Shown: piece after piece, positions 31,295 to 40,395 of the stretch
How the letters are laid out: every line of letters begins with the position of its first letter
How positions within the stretch are numbered: position 1 is the first letter of the stretch
The notes under the pieces: model-generated
Database searches by the model: none
Seen by the model: only the letters and a program-made list of their open reading frames with translations
What the model was told of the DNA's origin: nothing
Position numbers and translations under genes: made by a program
Source of the DNA: Polynucleobacter sinensis
Lineage (GTDB): Bacteria > Pseudomonadota > Gammaproteobacteria > Burkholderiales > Burkholderiaceae
Direction: 5' to 3'
Assembly (NCBI RefSeq): GCF_001595985.1
Contig: NZ_LOJJ01000008.1
Span: forward strand, 55,726-119,725
DNA length: 64,000 nucleotides

Positions 31295-31329
31295 AAGTTA
31301 CCTTGTCACGAATCTGTCATACATTTCTA

Positions 31330-31335
31330 TATAAT
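31330..31335 (+). promoter_or_regulatory. Predicted -10 element of the ars operon
   Basis: A perfect TATAAT ends 7 bases before the arsR ATG (31343). Transcription would then begin at or next to the start codon, giving a leaderless or nearly leaderless mRNA. A repeated TGTCA (31304-31308 and 31315-31319) lies upstream and could be part of the -35 or an ArsR operator. No well-spaced TTGACA is present. Confidence 0.5.
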
Positions 31336-31342
31336 TGGAAAT

Positions 31343-31672
31343 ATGAAAAATACAGATGCTGTTTCCGCCTTTTTGGCGCTTGGACAAGAATCTCGACTCA
31401 ATATCTTTCGTCTGATTGTTCAAAAGGGCGATGTGGGATTAACTCCTACCCAGATTATTGAGAAATTGGGTATTCCGAATGCGACTCTAAGTTTTCACTT
31501 AAAGGAATTGGTGCAAGCCAATTTGCTTTTAGTGGAGCGCCAAAGTCGCAATCTGATCTATCGCCCAAATGCCGCTCTTGTTCAGGATTTGAGTGCATTC
31601 CTATTGGATAACTGCTGCGGCGGTAAGTCCTGTAGCCCTGCAAAAATGACTCGCAAAGTAACGACCGCATGA
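31343..31672 (+). CDS. arsR: ArsR/SmtB-family arsenic-responsive repressor
   Basis: A 109-residue winged-helix repressor. The DNA-binding helix region is TPTQIIEKLGIPNATLSFHLKELVQANLL. The classical ELCVCDL metal site is absent; instead three cysteines near the C-terminus (Cys91, Cys92, Cys97 in NCCGGKSC) can form a three-thiolate As(III) site, as known for a second class of ArsR such as that of Acidithiobacillus ferrooxidans. It overlaps arsC by 4 bases, so it should repress its own operon until arsenite binds. Confidence 0.9.
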   Translation: MKNTDAVSAFLALGQESRLNIFRLIVQKGDVGLTPTQIIEKLGIPNATLSFHLKELVQANLLLVERQSRNLIYRPNAALVQDLSAFLLDNCCGGKSCSPAKMTRKVTTA

Positions 31673-32148
31673 GAACATACAACATCCTATTTTTATGTAC
31701 CCATAATTCAGCCCGCTCCATTCTTGGTGAGGCTTTAGCCTCAACCCACCCAAGCGGTAAGTTTGTAGGGTATTCAGCAGGGTCAACTCCTGGCGGCAAG
31801 GTTAATCCAATTGCAGCAGATCTTGCAGTGGAGATGGGGATGGATCGAGCATTGCTCAAGTCAAAAAGCTGGGATGTGTATGCTTATCCAGATGCTCCCA
31901 AGATGGATTTTATTATTACGGTTTGTGACAATGCTGCCGGCGAAGTATGTCCATTTTGGCCAGGTCAACCTGCCACTGCGCACTGGGGGTTTCCTGATCC
32001 GTCGCAGGTTCAGGGTAGCGATATAGAGAAAAAGGCGGCATTCGTTGCGGTAATGAATGGATTGCAGAAGAGATTAGATATTTTGGCTGCAATGTCCTTG
32101 GATAAATTGGATTCAATGAGTCTTAAAGAGGTGCACACAAAAGCATGA
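31669..32148 (+). CDS. arsC: Arsenate reductase, low-molecular-weight phosphatase type
   Basis: A 159-residue ArsC of the LMW protein-tyrosine-phosphatase fold. Seen: P-loop C10-THNSA-R16 (C-x5-R), [11 protein letters not shown] carrying two further cysteines for the disulfide relay, and HWGFPDP containing the acid Asp. It reduces arsenate to arsenite, probably with thioredoxin. Start and stop overlap arsR and the arsenite exporter by 4 bases each, so all three are translationally coupled. Confidence 0.93.
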   Translation: MRTYNILFLCTHNSARSILGEALASTHPSGKFVGYSAGSTPGGKVNPIAADLAVEMGMDRALLKSKSWDVYAYPDAPKMDFIITVCDNAAGEVCPFWPGQPATAHWGFPDPSQVQGSDIEKKAAFVAVMNGLQKRLDILAAMSLDKLDSMSLKEVHTKA

Positions 32149-33191
32149 ATACCGTTACTCAAAAACTAGCATTTCTAGATCGCTATTTAACGGTTTGGAT
32201 ATTTTCCGCTATGGCCTTTGGTATTGGCTTAGGCTATTTTTTCCCAGGAATAGAGGGATTGATTAATTCCTTTCAGGTGGGCGCAACTAATATTCCGATT
32301 GCAATTGGCTTAGTGCTTATGATGTATCCACCTTTTGCCAAAGTGCGCTATGAGGATTTGCCGGATGTATTTAAAGATAAGCGGATCTTTCTAATCTCGC
32401 TTTTGATGAATTGGTTTGTTGCACCGGCATTGATGTTTTTTCTAGCAATTACCTTTGTGCCTAATCAGCCTGAATATATGGCTGGATTGATTTTGATTGG
32501 CATTGCACCATGTATTGCTATGGTGATCGTCTGGAATGACATTGCTAAGGGGTCGACTGAATACGCTGCGGGATTAGTGGCCTTTAATGCTATTTTCCAA
32601 GTACTCTTTTTTAGTGTCTACGCTTATTTTTTCTTGACCATTTTGCCGCCATATTTTGGCTTGGCAGCATCTACGGTTAGCGTCAGTATGAGCCAGATTG
32701 CTCAGAGTGTTTTTATCTACCTGGGTGTTCCCTGTATTGCAGGAATTTTGACTCGAGTAGTGATGCTCAAGTGTATTTCCAAAGATCGCTATCACCAGCA
32801 ATTTGTGCCGCGCATTGGAAAGATCACTTTGATTGCCTTGCTATTTACGATCGTGGTGATGTTTAGTCTGAAGGGTAAGCTCATTCTCAGCTTACCAATG
32901 GATGTACTTACGATTGCAATTCCATTGCTGATCTTTTTTCTCATCATGTTCCTGCTCACATTTTTTGTAACGGGCAAGATGGGGATTGATTACAAGCGTT
33001 GCTGCACTTTGTCCTTTACAGCATCAAGTAATAATTTTGAGTTAGCGATTGCAGTTGCGATTGCTGTATTTGGCATTAACTCTGGAGCTGCCTTTGCAGC
33101 AGTAATCGGCCCCCTGGTGGAAGTGCCGATCATGATCGGATTGGTAACGGTGGCCCTATGGTTTAAGGGGCGTTATTTTTCCAAGGAGTAG
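32145..33191 (+). CDS. acr3: ACR3-family arsenite efflux permease
   Basis: A 348-residue membrane protein with ten predicted helices. Seen: the conserved cysteine in [13 protein letters not shown] (Cys123) and the conserved glutamate in [14 protein letters not shown], both essential in characterised Acr3 exporters, and [16 protein letters not shown]. The length is typical (340-360). It exports arsenite produced by ArsC. It ends 4 bases from a convergent small gene, with no terminator between. Confidence 0.94.
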   Translation: MNTVTQKLAFLDRYLTVWIFSAMAFGIGLGYFFPGIEGLINSFQVGATNIPIAIGLVLMMYPPFAKVRYEDLPDVFKDKRIFLISLLMNWFVAPALMFFLAITFVPNQPEYMAGLILIGIAPCIAMVIVWNDIAKGSTEYAAGLVAFNAIFQVLFFSVYAYFFLTILPPYFGLAASTVSVSMSQIAQSVFIYLGVPCIAGILTRVVMLKCISKDRYHQQFVPRIGKITLIALLFTIVVMFSLKGKLILSLPMDVLTIAIPLLIFFLIMFLLTFFVTGKMGIDYKRCCTLSFTASSNNFELAIAVAIAVFGINSGAAFAAVIGPLVEVPIMIGLVTVALWFKGRYFSKE

Positions 33192-33194
33192 TTA

Positions 33195-33431
33195 TTACGC
33201 CCTGTAAGGTCTGACGAGGGCCTCTAATCCAAAGGCATCGTTCGCCTTTCTGAGGTCTTCAATGGAATGGCGTAGCGCTTTAATTTCCTTGCAAGAGAGT
33301 TTGCGGAGCTTTTTGCGATCAACACCATATGTATCAACAAGATAGCGCACTCTTGATAGGCAGATTTGTAGTCGTACAAGCCAGTAGAGGGCAAAAATAC
33401 CGGGTGTTAGCAGGAGAAGCAGAATACTCAT
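33195..33431 (-). CDS. Small single-helix membrane protein, unknown
   Basis: A 78-residue protein starting MSILLLLLTPGIFALYWLVRL, one clear membrane helix, then a basic, probably helical tail (DRKKLRKLSCKEIKALRHSI). An in-frame start nine codons upstream lies inside the terminator of the upstream stress-protein gene and is rejected. No family is recognised. It is read from the minus strand, convergent with acr3. Confidence 0.5.
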   Translation of the reverse strand: MSILLLLLTPGIFALYWLVRLQICLSRVRYLVDTYGVDRKKLRKLSCKEIKALRHSIEDLRKANDAFGLEALVRPYRA

Positions 33432-33446
33432 TGATGGCCTTGTAAA

Positions 33447-33471
33447 AAAGGCCGTCAATCAGACGGCCTTT
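33447..33471 (-). terminator. Intrinsic terminator of the universal stress protein gene
   Basis: AAAGGCCGTC (33447-33456), loop AATCA, GACGGCCTTT (33462-33471). Read on the minus strand it ends in six T's just after the universal stress protein stop. Confidence 0.9.
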
Positions 33472-33500
33472 AGTGATTAATCTTACGATTAAAGAGATGC

Positions 33501-33926
33501 TTATTTAACCAAAAGAACAGGTTGCTTAGCGGCATTACTGACCTTCTGAGCAACGGAGCCCATAAGCGCATCAACGATACCTGTTCTACCTTTTGAGCCC
33601 ATTACGATGAGGTCAAACTTTTCTTTATTGGCTAGGGCGATGATTTCACCGGCAACATTGCCGCGCTTAATTGCCATATTGTGTTTTACGCCAGCAGTAT
33701 CTAATGCCTTCTGGGCGGGCTTCAGTTCTTTTTCACTGACTTCTCTGAGGTAATCATCGATTACGCTGTTTGCGACAAATTGCTTAACGTGACCAAGGCC
33801 GATATCGTCATGGATGCTGACCAATGTCACTGTGCATTTGCTACGTAAATCTTTAGCTAACTTTCCAACATACTTGGCTGCATTGAGCGAAGATTTGGAG
33901 CCGTCAACTGGTAATAATATTTTCAT
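33501..33926 (-). CDS. Universal stress protein (UspA family)
   Basis: A 141-residue Usp domain. Seen: MKILLPVDGSKSSLNAAKYV at the N-terminus and the ATP-binding motif GSKGRTGIVDALMGSVAQKV (G-x2-G-x9-G-S pattern), so it belongs to the nucleotide-binding class. It is a single gene with its own terminator. Such proteins respond to stasis, membrane stress or oxygen change (family knowledge). Confidence 0.93.
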   Translation of the reverse strand: MKILLPVDGSKSSLNAAKYVGKLAKDLRSKCTVTLVSIHDDIGLGHVKQFVANSVIDDYLREVSEKELKPAQKALDTAGVKHNMAIKRGNVAGEIIALANKEKFDLIVMGSKGRTGIVDALMGSVAQKVSNAAKQPVLLVK

Positions 33927-34046
33927 TTGTCCCTCTATTTTTGTAGTGAAATAACTGCAACTGCTTACTATTAATTTACTATGAAAATCACTATAAATCT
34001 ACCAAAAAAGTGCTGGATTTATGGTGTCTGTTGCGATTGAGGTGGA

Positions 34047-34820
34047 TTATTTCAAAAATGCATCGTAGAAAGTTTTGAATATCAAAATGGTTACCAGTAT
34101 AAAAAAGCCTTTGCGAATAAAGGCGTTACCGCGTTTAATAGCAATACCGGTTCCGATTTGACCGCCCACTAGATTGGCTATGGCCATCAAAATACCCAAC
34201 TTCCAATCAAAGTATCCCAAAAAGAAAAAGACACATAATGCGCCTAAGTTAGAGGCGATATTCATGAACTTCGCTGGAGCAGCGGAACGTAGAAAATCAA
34301 ACCCTAATACTCTTGTATAAAAGAGTTTGTAAAAGGCGCCGGCCCCAGGCCCGAGAAAGCCATCATAAAACCCAATAATTCCAGCCCCAGTAGAGGCTAT
34401 GGCTTTTTGCTTGCGGTGTTGATGTTTGGGGGCATGAATCAATCCCGCATTCGATTTGATGTTGAATATGAGGAGTGCAATTAACAGGAATGGTAGTGCG
34501 CTACGAAGCCATTGGGTTGGTAATTGAGTAACGAGATAGGCTCCGGCAACAGAGGCAAAAAAAGCAACCGTAGAAGAAATGATCACCAGACCCCAAGGGC
34601 TTTTATTGGCTCGCGAATATTGAATGGCTGCACCAATTGTCCCCACGCTGGAGGCTAATTTATTGATAGACAGAAGGGTCGCGGGGGGAAAGCTTGGTAG
34701 TACCGCAAATAGTGCGGGAACTTGAATCATGCCGCCCCCACCAATGATGGAGTCAACCAGTCCCGCCATCAGTGCGCAGGTAAGGAGAAGGCTGAGGTCA
34801 AAAATTGAGAGTTCAAGCAT
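34047..34820 (-). CDS. TSUP (TauE/SafE) family membrane permease
   Basis: A 257-residue membrane protein with about eight helices. Seen: AGLVDSIIGGGGMIQVPALF in the first half and IIGFYDGFLGPGAGAFYKLF in the second, the paired Gly-rich motifs of the TSUP superfamily. Relatives export sulfite, sulfoacetate or other small sulfur or organic anions; the substrate cannot be told. It is divergent from the pseudouridine synthase gene. Confidence 0.88.
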   Translation of the reverse strand: MLELSIFDLSLLLTCALMAGLVDSIIGGGGMIQVPALFAVLPSFPPATLLSINKLASSVGTIGAAIQYSRANKSPWGLVIISSTVAFFASVAGAYLVTQLPTQWLRSALPFLLIALLIFNIKSNAGLIHAPKHQHRKQKAIASTGAGIIGFYDGFLGPGAGAFYKLFYTRVLGFDFLRSAAPAKFMNIASNLGALCVFFFLGYFDWKLGILMAIANLVGGQIGTGIAIKRGNAFIRKGFFILVTILIFKTFYDAFLK

Positions 34821-34876
34821 GAATGTTCTGGTTTTTATAAGGTGCAGACTTCATTTTAGAGGGCTTTCAAAAGGGG

Positions 34877-35842
34877 GTGGATAATCTGACATTAACTCAA
34901 CCTTGCTGCTTAGGGCCTATGAAAGTGAATTCAGAAGGGGTATCTGCATCTCGGGTATATCTACCCGCGGGTGTCAATCATTCCACTTTATTGGATTTCT
35001 TTATTACTCATTTTCCACATATTGGGGCGGATGAATGGTTGGCCCGTTTTGACCAAGGCTTGGTAATCACGCAAGATGGTGAAGCAGTTGCTGCTCACGA
35101 TGCTTATCTCCCAAATATACATTTATTTTATTTCAGGCGTTTAGCACGTGAGCCAGAGATTCCTTTTGAAGAGCGCATTCTCTATCAAGATGACCATATC
35201 TTGGTTGCGGATAAGCCCCATTTTTTACCAGTTACTCCTAGCGGACTTTACCTTCACCAAACTCTTCTCAATCGACTAAAGAAAAAGACAGGCATACAAA
35301 CCTTAAGTCCCATTCATCGAATTGATCGGGATACTGCGGGATTGGTAGTGTTTTCAATTAACCCTCAGGAGCGGGCGAGATATCAAAACCTCTTTCGAGA
35401 TCGCGTTGTTAAAAAAGTATACGAAGCTATCGCTCCATACTCTGAGGATCTCATCCCTAGATTGCCGCTAACCTATCAAAGCAGGCTGGAAGAGTCGGAT
35501 CATTTTCTGCAAATGCAGGAGGTGGAGGGTAAATCAAATACTGATACATATATCGAGCTGATTGAGATGATGGATCCTTGGGCTAAATATCGTCTCATTC
35601 CTGGTAGCGGTAAAAAGCATCAGCTACGTTGTCATTTAAATGCTTTGGGAGTACCTATTTTGCATGACCAGATTTATCCAATTCTGACTCCATATCAAGA
35701 GTACGATTTAGATCTTTCAAAGCCCTTACAGTTGCTAGCAAAAGAAATTCATTTCACAGATCCGATCACCGCTCAAGAGAGGGTATTTGTGAGTCAAAAG
35801 GCATTGGACTTTGCTGCTGATGCTGGCGGTTCAACTATTTAG
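34877..35842 (+). CDS. RluA-family pseudouridine synthase
   Basis: A 321-residue enzyme with a catalytic core: ILYQDDHILVADKPHFLPVTPSG and the active-site motif HRIDRDTAGLVVFS with the catalytic Asp, then KVYEAIAPY and GKKHQLRCHLNALGVPILHD. No clear S4 domain precedes the core, although residues 20-110 may be an S4 remnant. The target RNA is not predictable. The GTG at 34877 is taken as start; ATG at 34919 is an alternative. Confidence 0.88.
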   Translation: MDNLTLTQPCCLGPMKVNSEGVSASRVYLPAGVNHSTLLDFFITHFPHIGADEWLARFDQGLVITQDGEAVAAHDAYLPNIHLFYFRRLAREPEIPFEERILYQDDHILVADKPHFLPVTPSGLYLHQTLLNRLKKKTGIQTLSPIHRIDRDTAGLVVFSINPQERARYQNLFRDRVVKKVYEAIAPYSEDLIPRLPLTYQSRLEESDHFLQMQEVEGKSNTDTYIELIEMMDPWAKYRLIPGSGKKHQLRCHLNALGVPILHDQIYPILTPYQEYDLDLSKPLQLLAKEIHFTDPITAQERVFVSQKALDFAADAGGSTI

Positions 35843-35866
35843 TAGGTCAATTGAGGGAGCATCAAA

Positions 35867-36625
35867 TTGAAATTACTCAAATACTGCTTGGGAATGATGT
35901 TGACAGTACAAGTTTCAATATCTTGCGGACAAACTACGTCTATAGCTGTTGCAGCAAATATGAAAGATGCCTTCGCAGAGATATACACAGAATTTAGGGT
36001 GACGAAAAAATCTGATCTGAGAGTGATCTATGGCTCATCTGGAAACTTTGCCGCTCAGATTCTGAATGGTGCGCCATTTTCTCTATTTATCTCTGCTGAT
36101 GAATATTTTCCATTGGAGCTGTACAAAAGTGGCAAAACAATAGATGAGGGCAAGGTATATGCTTTTGGAAAAATTGCGCTCATTACCAAGAGCTCATCTG
36201 GTATTCAGTTATCCAATAGTAAAGTTGACTTAGAGGGCGCCATTAAAAAAGCCAATAAGATCGCCATCGCCAAACCAGATCTAGCGCCCTATGGTAAGGC
36301 TGCTATTGAGTATATGAAGGCGGAGGGTCTGTGGACTCTTGCCAAAGATAAATTAGTCTATGGCGATAACATTGGAGCTGCCACCATGTTTGTGGCCAGC
36401 GGTGCCGCAGATCTAGGCTTTACTGCGATTTCTTTAGCCAAATCTCCGCAGATCGCTAAAGAGACAAGCTTTATTCCATTGGACGATCGGCTTTATGCAC
36501 CAATTAAGCAAAGAATGGTACTTATAAAAGGCGCCCCCCAAGGAGCAATAGCCCTTTATCAATTCATGCAGAGCGAGAAGGCAAGGGGGATTTTGATCAA
36601 ACACGGATATGAGGTCTTGAGGTAG
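35867..36625 (+). CDS. Orphan ModA-like molybdate-binding protein
   Basis: A 252-residue periplasmic binding protein with a signal peptide (CLGMMLTVQVSISCGQ). Seen: SIAVAANMKDAFAEI, VIYGSSGNFAAQI, FSLFISADEYFPLEL, IAIAKPDLAPYGKAA and GAADLGFTAISL, all typical of ModA. It binds molybdate or tungstate in known members. No modB or modC gene is in the window, so its transporter is elsewhere or it serves a sensing role. It ends about 110 bases before an HD-GYP gene. Confidence 0.85.
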   Translation: MKLLKYCLGMMLTVQVSISCGQTTSIAVAANMKDAFAEIYTEFRVTKKSDLRVIYGSSGNFAAQILNGAPFSLFISADEYFPLELYKSGKTIDEGKVYAFGKIALITKSSSGIQLSNSKVDLEGAIKKANKIAIAKPDLAPYGKAAIEYMKAEGLWTLAKDKLVYGDNIGAATMFVASGAADLGFTAISLAKSPQIAKETSFIPLDDRLYAPIKQRMVLIKGAPQGAIALYQFMQSEKARGILIKHGYEVLR

Positions 36626-36736
36626 TTTTTTTTGGTGGGGTGCTTGTATGGCAATATTTGAGCCTCTAATTGCAGTACACTCAAATTCCAATGGCCATGA
36701 TTGTGGCCTCTCAAATCGGGGCGTCGCTTTATTACT

Positions 36737-38092
36737 ATGACGGTTAGCGTTATCTTCGCACTGTTCCTCTTTTTTGGAATGTTCTCTTTCGCGGGAGCTG
36801 CCTTACTATTTATTCAGTACAAGAATGATCGTCAGCCTTACATTCTTCTGTGGGCCACTGCGTCTATTTTGATTGGTATTGGAGTCACCACTATTTCCCT
36901 TAGGGAGCACTTGCCAGATTTCATTGCGTATAAGTCAGCGAATAGTCTCACTCTAGCCGCCGCCGTCTTGTTTAATTACTCCCTTGTGAGTCTGAATGGA
37001 AAAATAATCCACTACTGGAGGGCAGTTTTAAATAGCCTGTTATTTGCTTGCTGTATCGCCATAGTGATGTTGTTGGTAGACAGGCATCTCGACCCTCGTC
37101 ACCAGCCGCTCGTAGTTGCCTCAGTAAGTGCCCTATTGGGGTTCTACGGGGGATATTTGGCCAATCAGTTTTACAAGAAGTCCAACATTCAATTGGCTTC
37201 TGTGCTGGCCATTATCTTTTATTGTGGGGCTTTGGTGTGGGCAATTAGGCTTATCACCATCATTTTTTATGGTGTGAGTTTTGCATCGGATGGTGGAACA
37301 TTAAATGCGATCACCTTTATATTTCTTCTAATATTTGGAATACTCCGATACGTATTTTTTACGGGCTTAGTCCTGTCGATTGCTGAGCGTAAAAGAGAGC
37401 AATTTAATCAAGAGTTCCATGATATGAAGGTTGAGCTCGCCAAGAAAAAGGCGGATCAGGCTGAATTACAACTTTTATCATCCTTAAATGCACTGGCTAA
37501 AGCGCGTGATGATGAAACTGGTAACCACATTATTCGCACCCAAAATTATGTGAGGTTATTGGCCCTACGCCTTAGAATAAATGGGCATTACCTAGACCAG
37601 CTATCAGACGAATCAATTGACTTGCTTGTTAAGGCGACGCCTTTGCATGACATTGGGAAGATTGGTATTCCGGACGATATTTTGAAGAAAAATGGCCCGC
37701 TTACTGATGATGAATGGGTGACTATGAAGACCCACACCACTATTGGCGAGTCTGTCCTGAATACGCTTGAGAAAGATATGCTAAGCGAGGAGGATGTCAT
37801 TATTAAGGCCGTTCGTATTGCGGGCGGACACCATGAAAAATGGGATGGATCTGGTTATCCACGCGGAATACGCGGCGATAATATTCCACTTGAAGCTAGA
37901 ATTATGTCATTGGCTGATATGTATGATGCCTTAGTGAGCAAGCGTGTTTACAAGGACGCTTGGTCACATGACCGTGCGGTTGAGGAGATTGTTTTAAAAC
38001 GCAGTATTCAGTTTGATCCAGCAATTGTCGATGCATTTCTTGAAGAGCAGGAGCGCTTTAGAGAAATTGCTAAGACTTATCAAGATCACTAA
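36737..38092 (+). CDS. Membrane-anchored HD-GYP c-di-GMP phosphodiesterase
   Basis: A 451-residue protein with about seven membrane helices (residues 1-230), a short coiled linker, and an HD-GYP domain. Metal and signature residues are present: HDIGKIGIPDDIL, the motif HHEKWDGSGYPRGI containing GYP, and LADMYDALVSKRVYK. It should hydrolyse cyclic di-GMP to GMP. An in-frame TTG 12 codons upstream is rejected in favour of ATG 36737. The upstream gap holds two inverted repeats (ATTTGAG/CTCAAAT and GGCCA/TGGCC). It converges with a GGDEF gene, so a synthase and a hydrolase face each other. Confidence 0.9.
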   Translation: MTVSVIFALFLFFGMFSFAGAALLFIQYKNDRQPYILLWATASILIGIGVTTISLREHLPDFIAYKSANSLTLAAAVLFNYSLVSLNGKIIHYWRAVLNSLLFACCIAIVMLLVDRHLDPRHQPLVVASVSALLGFYGGYLANQFYKKSNIQLASVLAIIFYCGALVWAIRLITIIFYGVSFASDGGTLNAITFIFLLIFGILRYVFFTGLVLSIAERKREQFNQEFHDMKVELAKKKADQAELQLLSSLNALAKARDDETGNHIIRTQNYVRLLALRLRINGHYLDQLSDESIDLLVKATPLHDIGKIGIPDDILKKNGPLTDDEWVTMKTHTTIGESVLNTLEKDMLSEEDVIIKAVRIAGGHHEKWDGSGYPRGIRGDNIPLEARIMSLADMYDALVSKRVYKDAWSHDRAVEEIVLKRSIQFDPAIVDAFLEEQERFREIAKTYQDH

Positions 38093-38120
38093 GTTCCGCA
38101 ATTCATTGCGGTGACTAGTT

Positions 38121-39275
38121 TTAGCTTGCTAGCTCTACTCGATTTCTACCGTTTTGTTTCGCTGTATAAAGGGCGCGATCAGCCTTATCTAGTGCAGATT
38201 CGATCCCCAATTTTTCATCATAACTAGCAATTCCAATGCTTGCTGTGTACTGAATATCTGAATCTGGAAGTTTGACAGTAGAGGTCTCGATTGTGCTTCG
38301 TATTCTTTCGGCAATAATTTTAGCGGCATCAATTGATGTATTCATGAGATAGATTGAGAACTCTTCACCACCCATCCTGCCAATACTATCTTCATTCCGA
38401 ACGCACTGTGTTGCAATTTGAGCAAAAGACTTAAGTACATCATCACCAGCTTGATGACCAAATCGATCATTAATTAATTTAAAGTGATCCAAATCAATTG
38501 CTAGCAGTGTTAATGGAGTTTTTAAGCGTGATGAAAGGCTGGCTGCTTTGCGAAGCTGGGTAAAAAATGAGCCGCGATTACGTAGGCAAGTTAGTGAGTC
38601 ATATTCAGCCTGTATTTTGAGTAGCCGAGCGTTATCTTCATTTACCAGCAAAATGATGCTTAATGCGAGGATTGGGGTAAAGATGATTTGCTGAAAAAGG
38701 ATTAGCTCAAATCCGCTAATGGAAAGTAGATTTTTGAGAATAGCCTCTATTCCTGGAACAAAGAGCAGGGGCCTGCCAATCATGAATATTCCATGCAAGA
38801 GAATGGCAGCTGAAAGAGCGTATCGAATGGGGTGTGCTTTAAACCCACCCCTACGTAGACTGAAGCCCCCAATAATAAAAAAACATCCAGTCACTAGGCT
38901 GGTAATTAAGAATCCTGCTTGAAGATTGGGTCGGACTTCTGCGTAATAGGTTGAAATTACAAGGACTGGGACGATGGCAAAAATAAATACTTTGCCAATA
39001 TTAATTTTTTTCCCAATATAGCGCCAGCATCCATCCAAAGCAAATAAGCCCGTGAACATTAGCAATGTCTGAAGGATGATGTAAATGCCTGGCTGTGGGA
39101 TGGGTGGCCGCAAAATAAAAATCGCCATATTGCTCGATGCAAAAGTAAATGCTAAGAACCACTCACGCATACCTTTGAATTGCTTATTGAAGTGCCATGT
39201 GACAAAAACAAAACCTGTCATGATCACGACAAGTAATAAATCGGCTACTAATAGTAGGGGGTGGTTGTAGAACAT
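38121..39275 (-). CDS. Membrane diguanylate cyclase (GGDEF)
   Basis: A 384-residue protein with an N-terminal membrane sensor of about seven helices (to residue ~205) and a C-terminal GGDEF domain: DSLTCLRNRGSFFTQL, IDLDHFKLINDRFGHQAGDDVL and the active loop RMGGEEFSIYL, so c-di-GMP synthesis is expected. No RxxD inhibitory site is obvious. An upstream TTG at 39302 is an alternative start. It is divergent from the PhnD-like receptor. Confidence 0.9.
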   Translation of the reverse strand: MFYNHPLLLVADLLLVVIMTGFVFVTWHFNKQFKGMREWFLAFTFASSNMAIFILRPPIPQPGIYIILQTLLMFTGLFALDGCWRYIGKKINIGKVFIFAIVPVLVISTYYAEVRPNLQAGFLITSLVTGCFFIIGGFSLRRGGFKAHPIRYALSAAILLHGIFMIGRPLLFVPGIEAILKNLLSISGFELILFQQIIFTPILALSIILLVNEDNARLLKIQAEYDSLTCLRNRGSFFTQLRKAASLSSRLKTPLTLLAIDLDHFKLINDRFGHQAGDDVLKSFAQIATQCVRNEDSIGRMGGEEFSIYLMNTSIDAAKIIAERIRSTIETSTVKLPDSDIQYTASIGIASYDEKLGIESALDKADRALYTAKQNGRNRVELAS

Positions 39276-39370
39276 TGATTTCTTAAAATTACTTATTAGC
39301 AATATTTTTTTATATGGCTTGATTTTATATTTTTAAATCGATGTCGCGGTGGAATTAAGCTATCAGTGGA

Positions 39371-39413
39371 GTAGAAAACTACTACAAATTTATTCCATAG
39401 GGTATTCCTATGG
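39371..39413. promoter_or_regulatory. Motif and palindrome in the GGDEF/PhnD divergent region
   Basis: GTAGAAAACTACTA (39371-39384) resembles motifs at 43135 and 49721. It is followed by the palindrome CCATAGG-GTATT-CCTATGG (39395-39413). The 260-base region between the divergent starts at 39275 and 39535 is otherwise AT-rich with no other recognised element. Confidence 0.45.
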
Positions 39414-39534
39414 TTTCTCTTGGGTTAATAGCCCCTTCTAGAATTCGCCAATTAAGGTTTTTAATTATTATATTTTTAATAGACTTACTAAATATTAGAT
39501 AAAATTGAATTAATGAAAACTTTATTTGCTACTC

Positions 39535-40395
39535 ATGAAATTCTATAAAAAAGTTTTCAAGCCGATCATCGGGTGCGTTATCTATCTCAGTACGATCACT
39601 GCGCAAGCTACGTGTTTGGGTGATCAAGCTGCAACAAAATCGCTCAAAGTTTATATCGTTCCCCAATTCACTGCCACACAAATATATACACGCTGGTCTG
39701 CGGTGCTTGAGCAAGTGGGTAAAGAAACTCAACAGTGCTTTGACTTAATTGTTCCTACTAGCATCCCCCAATTTGAAGGGGATTTACTTGCGGGTAAGCC
39801 AGATTTTGCTTACATGAATCCCTATCATGCTGTAATGAAGTGGCGTAATCATCAATATATTCCCTTGGTGGCTAGTGGTGATCCTATTTTTGGAATATTA
39901 GCTGTCCAAAAAGATAGTCGCATAAATGATCTAAGAGAGTTGGGTGGTGCGCGCGTCGCCTTCCCAGCGCCTAATGCTTTTGCTGCATCCTTGCTCATTC
40001 GGGCAACCCTCGCAAAAGATGGTGTTCCCATTGAGCCGGTTTATGTGAAGACACATAGCAATGTTTATCGATCGGTTATCCGTGGTGATGCTGCTGCTGG
40101 TGGAGGCATTCAAAGCACGTTGATGTCTGAGCCGCCAGAATTAAAGTCAGAGTTGCGGACCTTAATGGAGACGAAGCGCTATACATCACACCCTTTTTCT
40201 GCAAATGCCCGTGTTTCTGAGGCAGTCCGCAAGCGTGTTCAAGATGCTTTTCTCGCAATGGATAAATCCAGTAGTGGAGCTGACCTCTTAAAAGGGGTGC
40301 AGCTCGCAAAACCAATATTAGTGAGCTATAAGACAAATTATCAGCCATTAGAGGCTTTGAGTTTAGAGAAATTTGTGGTGAAGAGTGCGGAGTAA
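39535..40395 (+). CDS. PhnD-like periplasmic binding protein paired with a diguanylate cyclase
   Basis: A 286-residue periplasmic phosphate/phosphite/phosphonate-binding-type protein. Signal peptide: VFKPIIGCVIYLSTITAQA. Seen: SLKVYIVPQFTATQIYTRWS, GKPDFAYMNPYHAVM, LRELGGARVAFPAPNAFAAS and HSNVYRSVIRGDAAAGGGI, the usual PhnD core. There are no phn permease or ATPase genes nearby. Instead its stop overlaps the start of a membrane GGDEF protein by 11 bases, so it most likely presents a ligand to that sensor rather than to a transporter, like NspS with MbaA in Vibrio (comparison from knowledge). The ligand is unknown. Confidence 0.85.
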   Translation: MKFYKKVFKPIIGCVIYLSTITAQATCLGDQAATKSLKVYIVPQFTATQIYTRWSAVLEQVGKETQQCFDLIVPTSIPQFEGDLLAGKPDFAYMNPYHAVMKWRNHQYIPLVASGDPIFGILAVQKDSRINDLRELGGARVAFPAPNAFAASLLIRATLAKDGVPIEPVYVKTHSNVYRSVIRGDAAAGGGIQSTLMSEPPELKSELRTLMETKRYTSHPFSANARVSEAVRKRVQDAFLAMDKSSSGADLLKGVQLAKPILVSYKTNYQPLEALSLEKFVVKSAE

